A stretch of DNA of 64,000 bases from contig QCPB01000003.1 in assembly GCA_003209795.1 (NCBI GenBank), positions 1-64,000 on the forward strand, read 5' to 3'. Positions 34,742-43,930 of this stretch are shown here, one piece after another (position 1 is the stretch's first letter; each line of letters starts with the position of its first letter). The notes under the pieces were generated by a model, which made no database searches, was not told where the DNA came from, and worked only from the letters and a program-made list of their open reading frames with translations. Both the position numbers and the translations under genes were made by a program. This stretch comes from Prochlorococcus sp. AG-436-C05. Lineage in GTDB: Bacteria; Cyanobacteriota; Cyanobacteriia; PCC-6307; Cyanobiaceae.

Positions 34742-35851
34742 TTAGCATTTATCTGAAAAATTGCAGGGAAAATCTATCTTTTCAAAAATTCTTTGTAGAT
34801 TTACGTGTTCTTGGACCAATTGAACAGCATAAGAAGCTTTAATTGATTCATGTATTCTGACATGACCAAAAGCTTGTTCAATAATTTCCACAGCCGCAAG
34901 AGTATCTAATTCAACTTTTAAAATTGGCACCTCCAATTCCTCTGCTCTATGTATCAATTGTGATAAAGGTTCCCCCAACCCTGTCAAAATAATGCATTGA
35001 GTTGAGGCTTCCAAAGCTGCAAGTTGGATATCTGTTCTAGCAACTCCAGTCACTACTGCCATATTTCTTCTTCTCCTGAAGAATTCCATTGCAGAATTAA
35101 CACCCATCGCGCCAATACTTAATGTCTCCACAAGTAATTGATCTTTCTCTGGGCAACAAATAACTTGGGCATCCAATCTTCTTATAAGCTCACCGACAGT
35201 AACACTTCTAAGTAATGGAGATTTAGGCATTACTCCAAAAACTTCAATATCCATCTCTTTAAGAGAAGGAATTATTGCGTTTTTAATTTTTTCCACTTCT
35301 TTTGGCAAAACGGCATTTAGAACCACTCCAGCTAGATGATCACCAAGTTGTTTTTGTGCATCAAGTAATGCGTCTACACTTTTGCAATCCTCCCATATAT
35401 TCACGATTAGCACTTTCGCATTTAATGTCTTTGCAAGTTGTGGAAGACTTAGACCATAAATCATGCCTTCATGAAGACTTCCAGCTGCTTCAAGAATATT
35501 TAACCCATCAAAATCGTCATTTACCAACCTCTCAATTTGATCAAAGGTTTTACCTGGAAGTAAATCTTTATTAGCAATTCTTTTTTCAGCGGATATATCA
35601 TCCAACAAACCTACTGAAGAAATTAAATTTTCTTCTTCAATATTTAAAGTCGATCCAATAAACTTAACGTCATCATCTATCAACCCTTCATAAGACATTG
35701 AAGAGAGATTTGTAAGTTCAATACAAGTTGCCAGTGGCTTACCAATACGTACTTTTTTATTATGTGCTAAAAGTCTTTTTGCTATTCCCAGTACCAAAGC
35801 AGACTTACCGCTAAATGATTCACAGGAACCAATTAATAATATATCGCTCAT
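34742..35851 (-). CDS. BioD-like ATPase domain plus DRTGG domain (phosphotransacetylase N-terminal type)
   Basis: This 369-residue protein combines a BioD/CobB-like P-loop domain (DILLIGSCESFSGKSALVLGIAKRLL, residues 3-28) with a DRTGG domain (about 215-330: SVTVGELIRRLDAQVICC then GVARTDIQLAALEASTQCIILTGL). The same pair forms the N-terminal regulatory part of long phosphotransacetylases, but the catalytic Pta domain is absent here. It could be a stand-alone sensor that regulates an acetyl-phosphate or cofactor enzyme. The neighbour is the DprA-like protein. The function is unknown. Confidence 0.78.
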   Translation of the reverse strand: MSDILLIGSCESFSGKSALVLGIAKRLLAHNKKVRIGKPLATCIELTNLSSMSYEGLIDDDVKFIGSTLNIEEENLISSVGLLDDISAEKRIANKDLLPGKTFDQIERLVNDDFDGLNILEAAGSLHEGMIYGLSLPQLAKTLNAKVLIVNIWEDCKSVDALLDAQKQLGDHLAGVVLNAVLPKEVEKIKNAIIPSLKEMDIEVFGVMPKSPLLRSVTVGELIRRLDAQVICCPEKDQLLVETLSIGAMGVNSAMEFFRRRRNMAVVTGVARTDIQLAALEASTQCIILTGLGEPLSQLIHRAEELEVPILKVELDTLAAVEIIEQAFGHVRIHESIKASYAVQLVQEHVNLQRIFEKIDFPCNFSDKC

Positions 35852-36013
35852 AATTCAATAATTAATCAATAAATTCAAGATAATATTTTTTTAAGAAGTA
35901 AACAAACATTTATTTATGAGTTTTAATCAAATAAATCTAAAAATATAATCTCAAAAAAAAATTTTTTTAATTTTTTGGTCTATCATCAAAATCAAACAAA
36001 GCTGGTAAATAAC

Positions 36014-36727
36014 ATGAATATCTCAAAAACTATTGGTATCACAGGTGCTTCAGGTGCTCTAGGGAAAGAACTAACAAAATTATTTCGTAAAAAAGGATTT
36101 AAAGTAATTGGATTTACACATAGTAAAACCAACAATGAAATAAATGATGAATCTCCGAATGAATGGATTGAATGGGAATGTGGAAAAGAATTAACATTAA
36201 GAAAAAATCTTAAAGAAATAGATATTTTGATTCTGAACCACGGTATATATAATTTAAGTAGTAAAAATGTCAATTATGAAAACTCAATAGAAATAAATGC
36301 ATTAAGTACATTTAAATTATTAAACTTATTTGAAGAGATTGCACTATCAAAAGATTCTGAGAAATTAAAAGAGATTTGGATAAACACCTCTGAAGCAGAA
36401 ATGTTACCAGCCTTAAACCCTTCCTACGAAATTAGTAAATCATTGATTGGTAAATTAGTTTCTTTTAAGAAAAATCTTCTAGATAAAAATAGTAAGAAGA
36501 AATTTAAAATAAAGAAAATAATCTTAGGCCCTTTTAAGTCAGACTTAAATCCAATTGGTATTTTGAGTCCAGTATTCGTCTCAGAAAAAATTTATACTTT
36601 AGCTAATTCAAAAAACTATTTAATAATTATCAGCCCAAACCCTATTACTTACATTCTTTTCCCTATAAAAGAATTATATAATTTTCTCTATTGTCAGTTA
36701 TTGAAAAAAACAAATTTTTATAGCTAG
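36014..36727 (+). CDS. Short-chain dehydrogenase/reductase family protein
   Basis: This SDR fold has the cofactor loop [17 protein letters not shown] near the start, a shortened NHGIYN that replaces the usual NNAG, and the YxxxK dyad ([11 protein letters not shown]) preceded by the Ser region INTSEAEM. The ATG at 36014 gives 237 residues and places the Rossmann strand immediately after it; an earlier in-frame start at 35975 would add 13 residues unlike the family. The C-terminus is unusually Lys/Phe-rich and hydrophobic ([20 protein letters not shown]). Substrate unknown. The stop overlaps the convergent map gene by four bases. Confidence 0.82.
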   Translation: MNISKTIGITGASGALGKELTKLFRKKGFKVIGFTHSKTNNEINDESPNEWIEWECGKELTLRKNLKEIDILILNHGIYNLSSKNVNYENSIEINALSTFKLLNLFEEIALSKDSEKLKEIWINTSEAEMLPALNPSYEISKSLIGKLVSFKKNLLDKNSKKKFKIKKIILGPFKSDLNPIGILSPVFVSEKIYTLANSKNYLIIISPNPITYILFPIKELYNFLYCQLLKKTNFYS

Positions 36728-37563
36728 AAATCCCTATCTGTCAATATTTCAATACCATCTTTTAATACAACTATTGTATGCTCCCATTGAGCAGATAATT
36801 TACCGTCTTTGGTAATTACGGTCCATCTATCATTTAGGGTTTTGCAAAATTTACTGCCTTGGTTGACGATAGGTTCAACAGCTAATGTCATACCTTCGCG
36901 GAGGACCACATTGGGTAATTCTTTAGTCCTAAAATTGAAGACGGAAGGCTCTTCATGAAGATTTCTTCCTACTCCATGCCCTGTATAATCTTCCACAACA
37001 CTAAATCCATTTTTTACTACAACATCTTCAATTGCACCTGCCACATCGAGTAATGTGTTACCTGATTTAATTTTTGACAATCCAGCATATAAAGCCTCAA
37101 ATGCTACATTACTAAGCTTTTTAGCCTGTGAACTAACCTCCCCTACACAGATAGATATACAACTATCCCCATGAAAGCCATCAAGATATGCTCCTGTATC
37201 AATTTTTACAAGATCGCCATTTTTAATAATTTTATTTTTATTTGGAATTCCGTGAACGACCTCATTGTTAATACTTGAGCAAATACTAGAAGGAAATCCA
37301 TGATAACCCTTAAAACTTGGCACAGCTCCAAAATCTCTTATTCTTTTTTCTGCGTAATCATCTAAATCCTTTGTACTCATACCTGGTTTTATTAAATCAT
37401 TTATTTCTCTTAAAACCGTAGCAACTATTCTGCTAGATTTTTTCATCAGATTTATTTCACGCGAAGACTTTATTTCTATTCCTCTTCTTTTTTGAATGAA
37501 TGGCACTTGATCATTAGTGTCAGAATTATTCTTATTTAATAATAGATCTGCAAAATGTTTCAT
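36724..37563 (-). CDS. map: Methionine aminopeptidase, type I
   Basis: Map removes the initiator methionine from new proteins in the cytoplasm. The 279-residue protein has the pita-bread fold landmarks: [17 protein letters not shown] with the two metal aspartates, the [14 protein letters not shown] histidine, [13 protein letters not shown] with a metal glutamate, and [10 protein letters not shown] with the second. A 30-residue N-terminal extension ([18 protein letters not shown]) precedes the core. Cyanobacteria often have several Map paralogues; the presence of the others cannot be judged here. Confidence 0.96.
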   Translation of the reverse strand: MKHFADLLLNKNNSDTNDQVPFIQKRRGIEIKSSREINLMKKSSRIVATVLREINDLIKPGMSTKDLDDYAEKRIRDFGAVPSFKGYHGFPSSICSSINNEVVHGIPNKNKIIKNGDLVKIDTGAYLDGFHGDSCISICVGEVSSQAKKLSNVAFEALYAGLSKIKSGNTLLDVAGAIEDVVVKNGFSVVEDYTGHGVGRNLHEEPSVFNFRTKELPNVVLREGMTLAVEPIVNQGSKFCKTLNDRWTVITKDGKLSAQWEHTIVVLKDGIEILTDRDF

Positions 37564-37658
37564 TGGAATAAATAATAGAATTAGTTAAATATCATCAAAA
37601 TAGCCATTATCAAACTTGGCTATCTTAAATCTATCAATAAAAAAGAGGAAAACAGACA

Positions 37659-37967
37659 ATGAAATTTTATTCTAATTCTAGGCAATTTCATAAAGCATTG
37701 GCGCCATGGGTTTTCCTTCCATTGTTTGTATCTGCTGTTACTGGTTTATTTTACAGAGTTTCGAAAGATTTATTAGGTTACTCAAGAGATGAGGTTCATT
37801 GGTTAATGTCAATACATGAGGGAGAATGGCTTGGAGAGAATGGAGAATTAATTTATGTATGTCTTAACTCTCTGGGGATTTTATGGATGATTTTTACAGG
37901 GGTCCAAATGTTTTCAAAAAAGATTTCATTTACTAAAAAGGTTACTAAAGGCGAGTCAAAAGGTTAA
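37659..37967 (+). CDS. Small two-helix membrane protein, PepSY-associated type
   Basis: This 102-residue protein is built of two membrane helices (about 16-34, WVFLPLFVSAVTGLFYRVS, and 67-85, VCLNSLGILWMIFTGVQMF). A charged loop with HWLMSIHEGEWLGENG lies between them, and the tail is Lys-rich. The HxxxGxW-like loop and helix pattern resemble PepSY-associated transmembrane proteins of cyanobacteria. The function is unknown. It precedes rplS by 32 bases on the same strand. Confidence 0.72.
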   Translation: MKFYSNSRQFHKALAPWVFLPLFVSAVTGLFYRVSKDLLGYSRDEVHWLMSIHEGEWLGENGELIYVCLNSLGILWMIFTGVQMFSKKISFTKKVTKGESKG

Positions 37968-37999
37968 GATATTAAACTTGTAGGACAAAAAGGGGCTAA

Positions 38000-38470
38000 A
38001 TGGCTAAAGAGAAACAAGAAAATGAGTTAGAAATCACTAATGAATCTGACAATCCTATTGACATAAAAGTTGAGAAGGTAGATGAGAACTTGGTTGCTGA
38101 GAAAACAACCAGATTAAGTTCTTCTAATATAATAAACGCTTTTGAGAATGAACAATTAAAAAAAGAATTACCAGAAATATATGTTGGAGACACAGTAAAG
38201 GTTGGAGTAAAAATTACAGAAGGTAACAAAGAAAGAGTTCAACCTTATGAAGGAGTTGTAATTGCAAAAAGACATGGAGGTATTAACCAGACAATAACTG
38301 TGAGGAGAATTTTTCAAGGCATAGGGGTAGAAAGAGTATTTATGCTACATAGTCCACAAGTTGCCTCTCTAAAAGTTGAACGTAGAGGTAAAGTAAGAAG
38401 AGCTAAGTTATTCTATCTAAGAGATAGAGTAGGAAAAGCTACTCGCGTAAAACAACGCTTTGATCGATAA
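38000..38470 (+). CDS. rplS: Ribosomal protein L19 with N-terminal extension
   Basis: L19 sits at the interface of the 30S and 50S subunits. The core (residues about 44-156) is clear: [79 protein letters not shown]. The preceding 43 residues are acidic and low in complexity ([26 protein letters not shown]) and are not part of standard bacterial L19. The ATG is preceded by AAAAGGGG, a good ribosome-binding site, so the long form is probably real. tRNA-Trp follows 54 bases downstream. Confidence 0.95.
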   Translation: MAKEKQENELEITNESDNPIDIKVEKVDENLVAEKTTRLSSSNIINAFENEQLKKELPEIYVGDTVKVGVKITEGNKERVQPYEGVVIAKRHGGINQTITVRRIFQGIGVERVFMLHSPQVASLKVERRGKVRRAKLFYLRDRVGKATRVKQRFDR

Positions 38471-38509
38471 AGTTGTAAAGTAGTTTCAACCTATTGGTCA
38501 CTAGGCGCT

Positions 38510-38515
38510 TATAAT
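38510..38515 (+). promoter_or_regulatory. -10 box (TATAAT) of the tRNA-Trp gene
   Basis: An exact TATAAT lies 10 bases before the mature 5' end of tRNA-Trp, which would start transcription within a few bases of the tRNA. No convincing -35 box is seen at the usual spacing, as is common in this lineage. Confidence 0.5.
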
Positions 38516-38524
38516 TATTAAAAT

Positions 38525-38597
38525 GCGTCGTTAGTTCAGTTGGTAGAACGCAGGTCTCCAAAACCTGATGTCGGGGGTTCAAGTCCTCCACGACGCG
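38525..38597 (+). tRNA. tRNA-Trp (anticodon CCA)
   Basis: A full cloverleaf can be drawn. The acceptor stem pairs GCGTCGT (38525-38531) with ACGACGC (38590-38596), with discriminator G at 38597. The D arm is TTAGTTCAGTTGGTAGA. The anticodon stem CAGGT/ACCTG encloses loop CTCCAAA with CCA, and the T arm is GGGGGTTCAAGTCCTCC. The 3' CCA is not encoded. Confidence 0.97.
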
Positions 38598-38632
38598 TTT
38601 GACCAACATTCTGTAAATTATTTTTTCATTAG

Positions 38633-38821
38633 ATGGAGTTAGATCTTCAACCAGGGGATGTAGTTAAAGTCCTCGAATCAGCAGCTTTAGGATGGGTTCG
38701 TGCAAGGGTTATCAGAGTTAAATCTGGTGGAAGAGTTGTAGTGCAAAGCGACCAGGGCAGAGAATTCACAGCTAGGGGTAATCAAGTAAGGTTGATAGAA
38801 CCAGCTGGTTTTAGGCCTTAA
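38633..38821 (+). CDS. Small conserved cyanobacterial SH3-like protein
   Basis: This 62-residue protein of alternating strands (LQPGDVVKVLESAALGWVRARVIRVKSGGRVVVQSDQGREF in two stretches, ending ARGNQVRLIEPAGFRP) looks like a small SH3/KOW-type beta barrel. It is less AT-biased in codon use than most neighbours, consistent with a conserved, well-expressed gene. No function is known to me. It lies between tRNA-Trp and tRNA-Asp. Confidence 0.78.
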   Translation: MELDLQPGDVVKVLESAALGWVRARVIRVKSGGRVVVQSDQGREFTARGNQVRLIEPAGFRP

Positions 38822-38977
38822 AATAAACAGTTTTTTAATCTTTTAAAATTTCTAAAGCTAATTATTTCTTTGAATCCTCAAATTTATGAATTTTTTTTAT
38901 TACAACAACATTAAATCAGTATTATGATCTGATAATTTTAAATAATATTGCTCTAATCAAATTTAGAGTAAATTTAA

Positions 38978-39051
38978 GGGACCGTAGTTCAACTGGTTAG
39001 AGCACCGCCCTGTCACGGCGGAAGTTGCGGGTTCGAATCCCGTCGGTCCCG
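38978..39051 (+). tRNA. tRNA-Asp (anticodon GTC)
   Basis: The acceptor stem pairs GGGACCG (38978-38984) with CGGTCCC (39044-39050), with discriminator G at 39051. The anticodon arm CCGCCCTGTCACGGCGG carries GTC, and the T arm is GCGGGTTCGAATCCCGT. The 3' CCA is not encoded. A run of twelve T starts at the very next base and gltX begins 15 bases after the tRNA. Confidence 0.97.
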
Positions 39052-39066
39052 TTTTTTTTTTTTAAA

Positions 39067-40506
39067 TTGGAAAAACGTTTAAGGTTAGCTCCTAGTCCCA
39101 CTGGTTTATTTCACATAGGTACGGCAAGAACAGCATTATTTAACTGGCTTTATGCAAAAAAAACAAATGGTAAATTTCTTATTAGAATAGAAGATACAGA
39201 CTTTCTTCGGTCTAAATCTGAATATACAAAAAATATTTTAGACGGTTTAAAATGGCTTGGACTTGAATGGGATGAAGAACCTGTACTACAAAGTAACCGA
39301 ATTTCTCTTCACAAAGATTACATCAAAAAGCTATTAGAAAGCGGAGCCGCTTATAGATGCTTCACTTCAGAAGCGGATATTATTAAACTGAGAGAAGGGC
39401 AAAAGAAAAAGGGATTACCTCCAAAGCATGATAATAGGCATAGAAATCTTTCTGAGAGAGAAATTGAAGAATTTATCTCCCAAGGGAGAAATTCGGTAAT
39501 AAGGTTTAAAATTGACGAAAAAATAGAAATAACATGGTCAGACCAAATTAGAGGAGAAATAAAATGGCAAGGTAAGGATTTAGGGGGTGATTTAGTTTTA
39601 TCAAGAAGAGCCTCAGGATATGAAATCGGCGATCCTTTATATAACCTTGCGGTTGTAGTTGATGACAATTATATGAATATTACCCATGTAGTTCGAGGAG
39701 AAGATCATATTTCAAATACTGCAAAACAGATATTGATTTATAAAGCCCTAGAATTTAAATTGCCAATATTTTCTCATACTCCACTCATATTAAATAGCGA
39801 AGGGAAAAAACTATCTAAACGTGATTGCGTTACTTCAATTGACGAATTTAGGGAAATGGGTTACTTACCTGAAGCATTAGCCAATTACATGTCATTCTTA
39901 GGGTGGTCACCTAAAACTTCTAAGAATGAAATTCTTTCCCTAAATGAGATATCTAAGATTTTTGACTTATCTGAAATAAATAAAGCAGGAGCTAAATTTA
40001 ATTGGGAAAAGCTTAACTGGATAAATGCTCAATACATCAAGAAAATGGAGTCAAGTAAATTAAGTGAAATTATTAAAAAATACTGGGATAATTTAGGTTG
40101 GAAATCTCCATCTTCAGATTGGGATTTAAAATTAACAACACTATTAAAAGACTCAATGATTATCTTAAAAGATGCCATTGATCAGTCAAAACCATTTTTT
40201 TCTTTACCAAAAATTCAAGAAGAGGGGCTGGAATTCCTTAAAAATAAGGAAAGCAAAGAATCTTTAAAACACATATTATCTTACTTACGTCAAGAAAATA
40301 TTGATAAACTTGATCAAGACAAAGCGAAAGAAATAATAAACAACATTTGCAAAACCCACTCTATTAAAAAAGGCATTGTAATGAAAGCGTTAAGAGTAGC
40401 TTTTTTTGGTTGTCTTAGTGGTCCCGATTTAATTCAAAGTTGGGAACTTTTATCAGAGAACAAAAGCGACTTATTAAGAATTGAACGATGCTTTATTTCT
40501 CCCTAA
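39067..40506 (+). CDS. gltX: Glutamyl-tRNA synthetase
   Basis: This class I synthetase charges tRNA-Glu; Glu-tRNA is also the entry to chlorophyll and heme synthesis through glutamyl-tRNA reductase. The protein opens [23 protein letters not shown] in two stretches and contains the HIGH box (HIGT). It also has the GluQ-type catalytic core, the KLSKR-like KKLSKRD, and an all-helical anticodon domain. The only start that fits the conserved N-terminus is the TTG at 39067 (479 residues). It lies 15 bases after tRNA-Asp, across a T12 run and without Shine-Dalgarno, so it must be translated from a transcript that also contains the tRNA, or be leaderless. The stop overlaps the convergent antiporter gene by four bases. 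Confidence 0.95.
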   Translation: MEKRLRLAPSPTGLFHIGTARTALFNWLYAKKTNGKFLIRIEDTDFLRSKSEYTKNILDGLKWLGLEWDEEPVLQSNRISLHKDYIKKLLESGAAYRCFTSEADIIKLREGQKKKGLPPKHDNRHRNLSEREIEEFISQGRNSVIRFKIDEKIEITWSDQIRGEIKWQGKDLGGDLVLSRRASGYEIGDPLYNLAVVVDDNYMNITHVVRGEDHISNTAKQILIYKALEFKLPIFSHTPLILNSEGKKLSKRDCVTSIDEFREMGYLPEALANYMSFLGWSPKTSKNEILSLNEISKIFDLSEINKAGAKFNWEKLNWINAQYIKKMESSKLSEIIKKYWDNLGWKSPSSDWDLKLTTLLKDSMIILKDAIDQSKPFFSLPKIQEEGLEFLKNKESKESLKHILSYLRQENIDKLDQDKAKEIINNICKTHSIKKGIVMKALRVAFFGCLSGPDLIQSWELLSENKSDLLRIERCFISP

Positions 40507-41702
40507 ACTTTCTTTTCTGTTAAGCCCAAAACATTTGCTAGTGGCCTAGCTGTAAGTCCTTGAATTCCTACTGTCATTAATATAGTAAGGAATACAAGTC
40601 CTTGAAGACGTCCAGCACCTAGTACTCCTGCTTGCTCTAATCTTATAGAGAAAAGTGAGGCCACGGCAGCTGTTACAATTCCCCTTGGTGCCAACCAAGC
40701 TAAAAATATTTTTTCATTTAATTCTAAATCCTTCCCTATTGTTGCTATTGAAATAGATATTGGTCTTACTATTACCATCATCATAAATACGCAAACAAGT
40801 CCTCCCCATCCGAGAGGACTCAATTCTCCCCAAGACACATCAGATGCCAGTAAAGGGAAAAGAACTGTTATAGCTAATTGAGCCAATTCACCTATCAAAT
40901 TATCTAACTTTTCTTTATCAATAATTTCTCTTTTACCTACAATAAATCCAGAAGCAACAGAAGCAGGAAGGCCTGACTCAGGTAAGAAATATTCACAAAT
41001 TCCATATACAAGAAAAATAAACCCTAATGTAACTTGCAGCTCTGTTCCAAATGAATCTGCATTTTTTATTTTCTTTAAAATTTCAGATAATATCCATCCT
41101 GAACATAAACCTATTAGAATTCCACCCCCTAATCTTTGCATTAATGCAATAAAAACTTCTTGTATGCCATGCAAATCACCCAGTATAAATTCTAATAATA
41201 ATAAAGCGAGCACTGCACCAATTGGTTCAAGAACCAAGCCCTCAGCTTTTAGTACTTCAGATAGTGGAGAGGATAATTGTATTTGCTCCACTAATGGAGA
41301 AACAACTGTTGGTCCTGTAGCAAGAACTATTGCACTATAAACTCCTGCCACTTGCCATGAAAGGCCTGCTAGCCAGTGAGCAATAATAATACCAGCTGAT
41401 AATGAAATCAATAGTCGGATTAATGAAATTTTTAACACAGTATTTCTTATATTCCCTTCAGGAAGTTTTAAATTTAGTCCACCTTCAAATAAAACCAAAC
41501 AAACTAAAAGTCCAACTATAGTTTCAAGTCCCTGTCCAAGATCGAGAGGCTCAACTAGTCCTAAACCTGATCTTCCAATAAATAATCCAGAAAGTAATAA
41601 AATTACAACACTTGGGAATCCAGAGATGGAAGAAATCAGTCGAGCAAAAGCTCCCGAGAAAACAGTTATACCCCATAGTAATCCAAGCCTTTCAGGCGTC
41701 AT
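40503..41702 (-). CDS. Cation/proton antiporter, CPA1 (NhaP) family
   Basis: This 399-residue membrane protein with about eleven to twelve helices exchanges Na+ or K+ for protons. Family signatures include LVLFEGGLNLKLPEGNIRNTVLKIS, SAIVLATGPTVVSPLVEQIQLSSPLSEVLKAEGLVLEPIGAVLALLLLE in several stretches (the ATGPTVVSPL and EPIG motifs hold the ion-binding residues), and FLAWLAPRGIVTAAVASLF late in the chain. The protein ends soon after the last helix, without a long cytoplasmic tail. Ion selectivity cannot be told. It starts 156 bases before the Hli stop. Confidence 0.9.
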   Translation of the reverse strand: MTPERLGLLWGITVFSGAFARLISSISGFPSVVILLLSGLFIGRSGLGLVEPLDLGQGLETIVGLLVCLVLFEGGLNLKLPEGNIRNTVLKISLIRLLISLSAGIIIAHWLAGLSWQVAGVYSAIVLATGPTVVSPLVEQIQLSSPLSEVLKAEGLVLEPIGAVLALLLLEFILGDLHGIQEVFIALMQRLGGGILIGLCSGWILSEILKKIKNADSFGTELQVTLGFIFLVYGICEYFLPESGLPASVASGFIVGKREIIDKEKLDNLIGELAQLAITVLFPLLASDVSWGELSPLGWGGLVCVFMMMVIVRPISISIATIGKDLELNEKIFLAWLAPRGIVTAAVASLFSIRLEQAGVLGAGRLQGLVFLTILMTVGIQGLTARPLANVLGLTEKKV

Positions 41703-41858
41703 ATAAGTTTCTAATTAAAAATTATTACTAATTTGATTAAATCAATTATCATATCTCAAGTCCATATAAAAACAATATTCTTTAATTTAACCCCTATGGC
41801 AAAATAAAGCATAAATCAATCCTAGTTGTTTAAAGGGTAAATCCATTTAAAAACATAA

Positions 41859-42038
41859 TCAAGAAGGAAATTGACTAATTAAAGCAATAACTATCAATAT
41901 TATTCCTATTCCTACTGTTGCCATCCTTCCATTCCATATTTCAGCCTGAGGGGTAAAGCCTCTTTTCCATAAGTTGAGCTCACTTTTATCAACCAAATTC
42001 TTCTTTTCTTTAATTTCCACTTCAGATCGTTTATTCAT
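41859..42038 (-). CDS. High-light-inducible protein (Hli/SCP), 59 residues
   Basis: This short protein of the one-helix light-harvesting-like family protects photosystems and carries chlorophyll under stress. Reading from the ATG at 42038, a charged N-terminus leads into LWKRGFTPQAEIWNGRMATVG, which contains the chlorophyll-binding ExWNGRMA motif. The rest of the membrane helix follows (IGIILIVIALI) and the chain ends SQFPS. The gene is tucked between nhaP and tsaD, six bases before the tsaD stop on the same strand, so it may be transcribed from its own promoter at the tsaD 3' end or by read-through. It is below the size at which simple gene callers report. Confidence 0.92.
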   Translation of the reverse strand: MNKRSEVEIKEKKNLVDKSELNLWKRGFTPQAEIWNGRMATVGIGIILIVIALISQFPS

Positions 42039-42044
42039 TTAATT

Positions 42045-43115
42045 TTAAAAAGGAGGGGTTTCCTCATAAAGGGAAGTTGATTGATCAATAGAAAGTCTTC
42101 CTGAGACACCTAATTTAAGAGAACTCTGATGTTCCTTAAATTTGAGTCTAAATAAAGCAGCAGCTCCAATCATTGCAGCATTATCAGTACAAAGATTAAT
42201 AGGTGCCAAATTAACTGTAATAGAATTTTTGCTTGCTTCGCTAATCATCATTTTTCTTAACGTATCGTTTGCTGCAACTCCACCAACAACCACAATATTA
42301 TCCAAATTATGATCTCTTGCACATTTTATTGTCCTATCTACCAAAACTTCTGCGACAACCCTTTCAAAACTTGCAGCAATATCGGGAACTGGAAGATTGC
42401 AAGTATCAAGATTTATTTTCTCCACTAATCTTAGTACAGCAGTTTTTAAACCACTAAAAGAAAAATCATATTTCAGAAAACCACCTTCTTTATTAGAAAT
42501 TCTACATTTGGGTAAATCAAACTTATAAGGGTCTCCCTTTTTAGCGATCTTTTCAATTGCTGGGCCTCCAGGATATCCAAGACCTAATAATCTTCCTACC
42601 TTATCAAAAGCTTCTCCAGCTGCATCATCAAAACTTTTTCCAAGCCTATACATTTCCCTTTTCTCTCCAACTTTAATTAATTCAGTATGCCCACCGCTTA
42701 CAAGCAAGGTAAGAAAAGTTTTCTTTGGATAATTCTCTGAAAATAGTATCGAGGATAGATGTCCTTCTAAATGATGAATCCCTAAGAAAGGTTTTGAATA
42801 TAAATAACAAAGTGACCTTGCCGTAACTGAACCAACTCTTAGACAGCCTACTAATCCTGGAGCTACTGTTGATGCTATAGCATCAACATCTTCAATTTTT
42901 ATTTTAGATTCATTTAATGCTTTTTCTAACACAAACGGTAATAACTCCAAGTGCTTCCTTGCAGCAAGTTCTGGAACAACCCCTCCCCATTTAGCATGAT
43001 CGTCAATTTGAGATGCAATAATGTTCGAATGAATTTTATAATTATCGCCTCTATTTGAAACTAAAGATACAGACGTCTCATCACAACTTGTTTCAATAGC
43101 TAAAACTTTATGCAT
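42045..43115 (-). CDS. tsaD: tRNA N6-threonylcarbamoyladenosine synthase subunit TsaD
   Basis: TsaD transfers the threonylcarbamoyl group to A37 of tRNAs that read ANN codons, together with TsaB and TsaE. The 356-residue protein has the ASKHA fold: VLAIETSCDETSVSLV at the start, the metal-binding HHLEGH (PFLGIHHLEGHLSSILF), LLVSGGHTELIKV, DDAAGEAFDKVGRLLGLGYPGGP and the late GGVAANDTLRKMM. It is complete. psaF lies divergently 73 bases upstream. Confidence 0.97.
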   Translation of the reverse strand: MHKVLAIETSCDETSVSLVSNRGDNYKIHSNIIASQIDDHAKWGGVVPELAARKHLELLPFVLEKALNESKIKIEDVDAIASTVAPGLVGCLRVGSVTARSLCYLYSKPFLGIHHLEGHLSSILFSENYPKKTFLTLLVSGGHTELIKVGEKREMYRLGKSFDDAAGEAFDKVGRLLGLGYPGGPAIEKIAKKGDPYKFDLPKCRISNKEGGFLKYDFSFSGLKTAVLRLVEKINLDTCNLPVPDIAASFERVVAEVLVDRTIKCARDHNLDNIVVVGGVAANDTLRKMMISEASKNSITVNLAPINLCTDNAAMIGAAALFRLKFKEHQSSLKLGVSGRLSIDQSTSLYEETPPF

Positions 43116-43188
43116 ATTTTAATCAATATTGTTCTATTTTAATATTAATTTCTTATCTAACATTAAAAGGAATTAAAGATTGCAACTT

Positions 43189-43743
43189 ATGAAATTCTTT
43201 TTTTCAATCATAACCTCAGTTTTTCTGTTTCTTGGCCTTACTCCAATTGCTTTAGCTGCTAATGGACCAGCGTTAAATGCTGACAGAGACAGTACAGAAT
43301 TTACTGCATCAGCTCTCACAAAATGTTCTGAGAACCCAAAATTTATTGAGAGAGCTAGTTCTGCTACTACCCAAAAAGATATAGCAAGATTTGAAAGGTA
43401 TGGCAAAGCATCTTGCGGAGATGATGGTCTACCTCATTTAATTTTAGGTGCGCCACTAGAACCATGGGGAGCACTTTTTAACAGAGGACATGAAGGAGAT
43501 CTTCTAATTCCAGGAACAATATTTATTTATATTGCCGGTATAATTGGTTGGTCAGGTAGGGAGTATTTAATTGAATCTAAAAAGACTAAGAATCCTGCTG
43601 ACAACGAAATCTTTATAGATTTCGAACTTGCCCAACAATGTCTTATTAAAGGTGCTCAATGGCCATTACTTGCAAATACGCAAGGAAGAAGTGGTGAACT
43701 TAGAGAATCCGATAAGAATATCACTCTAAATGGTCCTCGCTAA
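43189..43743 (+). CDS. psaF: Photosystem I subunit III (PsaF)
   Basis: PsaF sits on the lumenal side of photosystem I and helps dock the soluble electron donor. The ATG at 43189 gives a 184-residue precursor with signal peptide [22 protein letters not shown] and the mature start [22 protein letters not shown]. Two cysteines (in LTKCSEN and GKASCGDD) should form the lumenal disulfide. A membrane helix ([17 protein letters not shown]) follows, and the protein ends [17 protein letters not shown]. An in-frame TTG at 43180 adds three residues; the ATG has AAAAGGAA at a fair distance and suits the signal peptide better. psaJ follows in the same transcript. Confidence 0.96.
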   Translation: MKFFFSIITSVFLFLGLTPIALAANGPALNADRDSTEFTASALTKCSENPKFIERASSATTQKDIARFERYGKASCGDDGLPHLILGAPLEPWGALFNRGHEGDLLIPGTIFIYIAGIIGWSGREYLIESKKTKNPADNEIFIDFELAQQCLIKGAQWPLLANTQGRSGELRESDKNITLNGPR

Positions 43744-43772
43744 AACTTATCCTTAAATATTTATTTAAAAAA

Positions 43773-43913
43773 ATGTTCAAAATTTTCGGCACTAAATACA
43801 TGAGATCGGCTCCTGTAGTTGCAGCAGCTTGGTTGACTGTCACAGCAGGGATAATCATTGAATTTAATAGGTTTTTCCCTGATTTATTATTCCATCCAAT
43901 GAGCGTGAGCTGA
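43773..43913 (+). CDS. psaJ: Photosystem I subunit IX (PsaJ)
   Basis: This 46-residue single-helix subunit of photosystem I binds chlorophyll next to PsaF. The sequence opens [20 protein letters not shown], continues through the helix [10 protein letters not shown], and ends [12 protein letters not shown]. This gives the invariant RSAPV and [10 protein letters not shown] signatures. It starts 29 bases after the psaF stop, the standard psaF-psaJ pair, and ends 17 bases before the convergent gmk stop. The helix bears the conserved Glu near the chlorophyll site. Confidence 0.96.
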   Translation: MFKIFGTKYMRSAPVVAAAWLTVTAGIIIEFNRFFPDLLFHPMSVS

Positions 43914-43930
43914 GATTTCTAAGAGAATAA

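Noticed and set aside
39025..39066. Extension of the gltX frame upstream into the tRNA-Asp gene.
   Set aside because: The added residues ([13 protein letters not shown]) are encoded by the tRNA T arm and the T12 run and are not part of any GltX.
41703..41858. Palindrome TTGATT-A-AATCAA upstream of nhaP.
   Set aside because: Short AT-rich palindromes are frequent in this composition; there is no second copy or conserved partner to suggest an operator.
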